Assembly: GCA_028023455.1 (NCBI GenBank)
Contig: JAQFVV010006203.1
Span: 14,050,348 to 14,114,347, forward strand
Length of the DNA stretch: 64,000 bases
Direction: 5' to 3'
DNA from: Epiperipatus broadwayi
Lineage: Eukaryota > Onychophora > Udeonychophora > Euonychophora > Peripatidae
Each line of letters opens with the position of its first letter. The first letter of the stretch is position 1. The notes beneath the pieces are model-generated. The model saw only the letters and a program-made list of their open reading frames with translations, was not told the DNA's origin and did no database searches. Of the stretch, positions 61,279 through 64,000 are shown one piece after another. The position numbers and the translations under genes were made by a program.

Positions 61279-62516
61279 GTACAGAGTTAAAATTTAAATA
61301 ATGAATAATTGCTGTATTATTTCATAGCTTTATATTAGGATTATCATATTAATTTGTTTTTTTTTTTTAAAATGGTGTTTAACACATAAGTATTTAAAAT
61401 AAAATAAAGATTATTCTGGTCTTATTATTGAATTTGAGGGAACAATCTTCAATTATAAACTTTTATATATTGAAATGAGTTCTCTAATTTATGCCACTAA
61501 AAAAATGAATACTTGCAAATTGTTTAAAAGTTTTATTGCAATATGGCATGTAACCGATACATAAATAGCTAGTCTAGATCTCATCATGACTAGAAGAAAA
61601 GTTAATTTGGGAAATGAGTTTGGGTCTAGCAAGGTTAATAAGAATAATGGATTTCTAAATCAATGATCATATGTGTGTATTTAACTTTTTAACAGTTTAC
61701 TATATTAAGAGTTCCTGATTATAATTTATGCATAAAGTATCACATAATGCAATAGTTAGTATTCATTTGTCATGATTATATCTTGAATTTTTCAGACAGC
61801 TGAGAAATTTTTATTTAAATTTAGAATTTTTTTTTTATAGTTTTTATGAGTATATAGGCAACTTAGCTAGCCATACTATTATTAATTGGTGAATGGTATT
61901 TAATCCTTCTTAACTAGTTGATAATATAAAAAAAGTAGGCATGAAACTCCTTGATGACAATTTTTGACCAGCATGGTGATTACTACTATCTTCTTTATCA
62001 TTCTTCAGCAATAAACAACAGTGATATTCAGTTTGTAGGCACCACTACGGTTGTACCTAGTCTTAAAAATAATCTGCACTAGTTGCTAAATATTTTTACA
62101 AATTCTGTTTCACCACACACATACTTCAAACACATGAATAAAGATTTGTAGATTAAATTGGAATAGTTATTACATTTATGTGAAAAGAGTAACGATCAGT
62201 GTGATCCTGATAGTATATACCATATCTTCTATCTCTTGACATCAAACAATTTCATTAAAGTGAAGTTCAATCCTCATCATCCAATTGAACTAAGTTACTT
62301 GGAATTGTGCAAATTAGTTTTACTAGCTAGTTAACCACCAAGCAAACCATTACATATAAGTTATTAGTTTTGAAGATTTAAAGTGACCAACAATTGCCAT
62401 AGGAATATATATATGTTCAATTTATTTTCTGTAAATTGATATCATTTAGTTCAGTAATTCTTAAAATGAAATAGCCATGTAGTCTCTTCCAAGTTTTTTT
62501 TTTTTTAGCATCTGAG
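61279..62516 (+). other. Intron 14, possibly hiding a microexon
   Basis: A 1.2-kb stretch between exon n and the probable exon o. Because the best acceptor for exon o is out of phase, a short coding exon (length 1 mod 3, a few residues) could lie here; I could not pick one out by eye. There are no repeats I can name. Bases 61860-62100 are slightly less AT-rich. Confidence 0.5.
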
Positions 62517-62608
62517 TTTTCAAAATTTAACAGAACAGTGTCCAGTTTTTCTGCTGAATTGAAACTCAGTATGACGCCAGTCAGGTTAGCGAGTGGAAAA
62601 ATCTTACG
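62517..62608 (+). CDS. ABR: ABR/BCR probable exon o: C2 end, 5' edge uncertain
   Basis: One frame here reads NRTVSSFSAELKLSMTPVRL and runs to a GTAAGA donor at 62609. It resembles the BCR segment around QRTVIAMNGIEVKLSVKF that follows exon n. The strongest acceptor (T tract plus TAG, exon from 62509) gives the wrong phase after exon n and hits a stop. A second AG at 62515-62516 (exon from 62517) restores phase 0. Either the weaker AG is used, or a missed microexon lies in 61279-62508. The exon leaves in phase 2. Confidence 0.6.
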
Positions 62609-64000
62609 GTAAGAATAATGAAATTGAAAATAAAAAATACCGTAGTTTACAATTCTAATGAAAGTTCTATCAAACTAATATTTGGAAATTATTGAAATAA
62701 ATTCTGTCAGTTTCATGCTTGTGTTCATAAACATTTAATGTTTCATTATGGTATAGCAGGTGCTTAAAATCAATAATAACTCCATTCTATCTAAACAGGC
62801 AGTGCTGCTTTTAATGGCTCATGCTTTTTATTTATCATTTATGAATATGGCCAATTTTACTATAAATTTGATAGGAAATGATAGAACAGGTTTTTTTTTT
62901 TTAGTTTTTTTATCAAGTTATTTTTTAAAAAAAAATCAATAATATAATTTTAAAAACTCATATGATTCCTGTTTCATTTTTTCCCTTATGTTTTGGGATG
63001 GGTGGATGATAAATTTAATATACTAGTTGATAAATATTTTGAATTTCACCTTGGATAATAAGAATGTAAAGAACTATATAGTAATAATGAAAAAGAAAAT
63101 CCAAATATTAACAGCAGCATTAATTGAAATGTCCATTATTCTAAATGAAAGGGTAAGATCTACAGGTAAGTCTATGAAAAATTATACAATTTAAAAGAAA
63201 TATGGATTATTGAATAATTCTATATCTAGTGTCAAAGTAATAAGGATATATACAGGGGTGGCCAACTTTTAGACAGTGGGTGTGACTTTTTTGGTGAAAG
63301 TGTACCTGAGGACGACTATGTTTTTTTCAGGGCTTCGAACTGGAAACCAGAAAAAAAATGTTATTTTTGCCAGAATGAAAACTGGAATGGAAAAAATAAT
63401 GGTTCGAAGTCCTGTTTGTTTTATAATGTACTTACGAATTGGTGTTTTTTTTCTTCATAAGAGCTTTTTAGGTACTCACAAATATTGATGACATTTTTAA
63501 AAGATACTTACGAACTGATTAATTTTTTTTCTCCAAGATATGAACTCTCGAAGACATTTTACTATGATTGCTATTAAATTACCTCAGCTCCCTCTAGTAT
63601 TACAATTTGTCCATGCCACTTTATAAAATATTTATTAAATTACGTATAATAATTATTTTCTAGAGTTGGTCCTGAATTTTAAAAAATCAAGAAAATGTAG
63701 ATAACAGTAAAAATAATATTTTACAAAAATCCTCTATTTTTGTACCTTGGAAAATCCCTACAGTTTGTTTCTTGCTTTGATACCTATTTTCTTTCGTAGA
63801 TAGGAAAAAATCCTGTTTTCTTTTTAAATCTCCTTGGGGATTATTTGCTAGCTGGACGAATTGTTTTAAAAAGTTCACAACTTCTTTGTTTTAAAATCAG
63901 TTCATTAAAATCCTTGTTTCTCCAGGACAAATTATTTTCACTTGTTCTCGGGGAAAATGGTAATTAAATATTTTTAAGAATTTTAGATTTAGCATTATAC
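62609..64000 (+). other. Start of intron 15, with a possible hAT end
   Basis: Sequence after the GTAAGA donor to the window edge. At 63253 the words CAGGGGTGGCCAACTTTTAG look like the start of a hAT element; no matching right end is seen before 64000. The 70-codon frame at 63276-63488 and the minus frame at 63687-63878 have no known motif. RhoGAP exons are expected beyond the window. Confidence 0.5.

Larger units (their letters stand above)
652..62608 (+). other. ABR: Gene span: BCR/ABR-family RhoGEF-RhoGAP (internal part)
   Basis: Fourteen exons (652-61278), plus a probable fifteenth ending at 62608, share one strand and one order and join without a frame break into 436 codons. The translation follows human BCR/ABR as I recall it: end of DH, PH with a long charged insert, linker, then C2. 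Known family role: the DH domain activates Rho GTPases, a C-terminal RhoGAP domain inactivates Rac/Cdc42, and PH/C2 act at membranes. The 5' and 3' parts are outside the window, so no start or stop codon is visible. BCR and ABR arose by vertebrate duplication, so the invertebrate gene is probably the single pro-orthologue. The symbol ABR is a convenience, since the N-terminus that separates them is not seen. Confidence 0.9.

Overview
The window looks like part of a very AT-rich metazoan nuclear genome, most likely an invertebrate. It has spliceosomal exons with GT-AG borders, introns from under 100 bp to about 12 kb, tRNA-derived SINEs, several non-LTR retrotransposon lineages, a Penelope-like element, hAT transposons and many foldback/MITE-like repeats. 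I see no operons, rRNA genes, functional tRNA genes or CRISPR arrays. The host gene is clearly diverged from vertebrate sequences as I remember them. I cannot name the phylum.

One host gene crosses the whole window on the + strand: a BCR/ABR-family RhoGEF/RhoGAP. Fourteen exons between 652 and 61278 join in consistent phase into an open frame of 436 residues, and a fifteenth exon at about 62517-62608 is likely. In order they encode the end of the DH (RhoGEF) domain, a PH domain with the family's long charged insert, a linker, and the start and middle of the C2 domain. The N-terminal exons (oligomerisation and kinase-like region in BCR, early DH) lie upstream of base 1. The end of C2 and the RhoGAP domain lie downstream of base 64000. 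The predicted protein would switch Rho-family GTPases at the membrane or cortex.

Everything else is intronic and mostly mobile DNA. Intron 3 (1069-6908) holds a foldback element, an exact 155-bp tandem duplication, a tRNA-SINE and a hAT MITE with a perfect 8-bp target duplication. Intron 4 (7038-18764) holds a decayed LINE, the first copy of a palindromic repeat family, a Penelope-like element with inverted arms, and a less AT-rich block of unknown type. Intron 5 holds a LINE 3' end, a second SINE, two MITEs and a collapsed Penelope remnant. Intron 6 holds a perfect 124-bp palindrome. Intron 8 holds another decayed LINE. Intron 9 (36590-48762) holds a young 5'-truncated LINE with a perfect 16-bp target duplication, a jockey-like LINE split by a hAT element, three palindromic repeats and a dead hAT transposase. 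Introns 10-12 hold a second SINE family, a minisatellite of 83-85 bp units, another LINE end and another hAT element.

I found no coherent undescribed multi-gene system. The most unusual item is the near-palindromic repeat of about 400 bp, present in five copies. Two copies are flanked by direct repeats of 10-13 bp, which fits retroposition better than cut-and-paste transposition, and all five lie within pre-mRNA of this gene, so they could form long RNA hairpins. All calls were made by reading; no alignment or database search was run.
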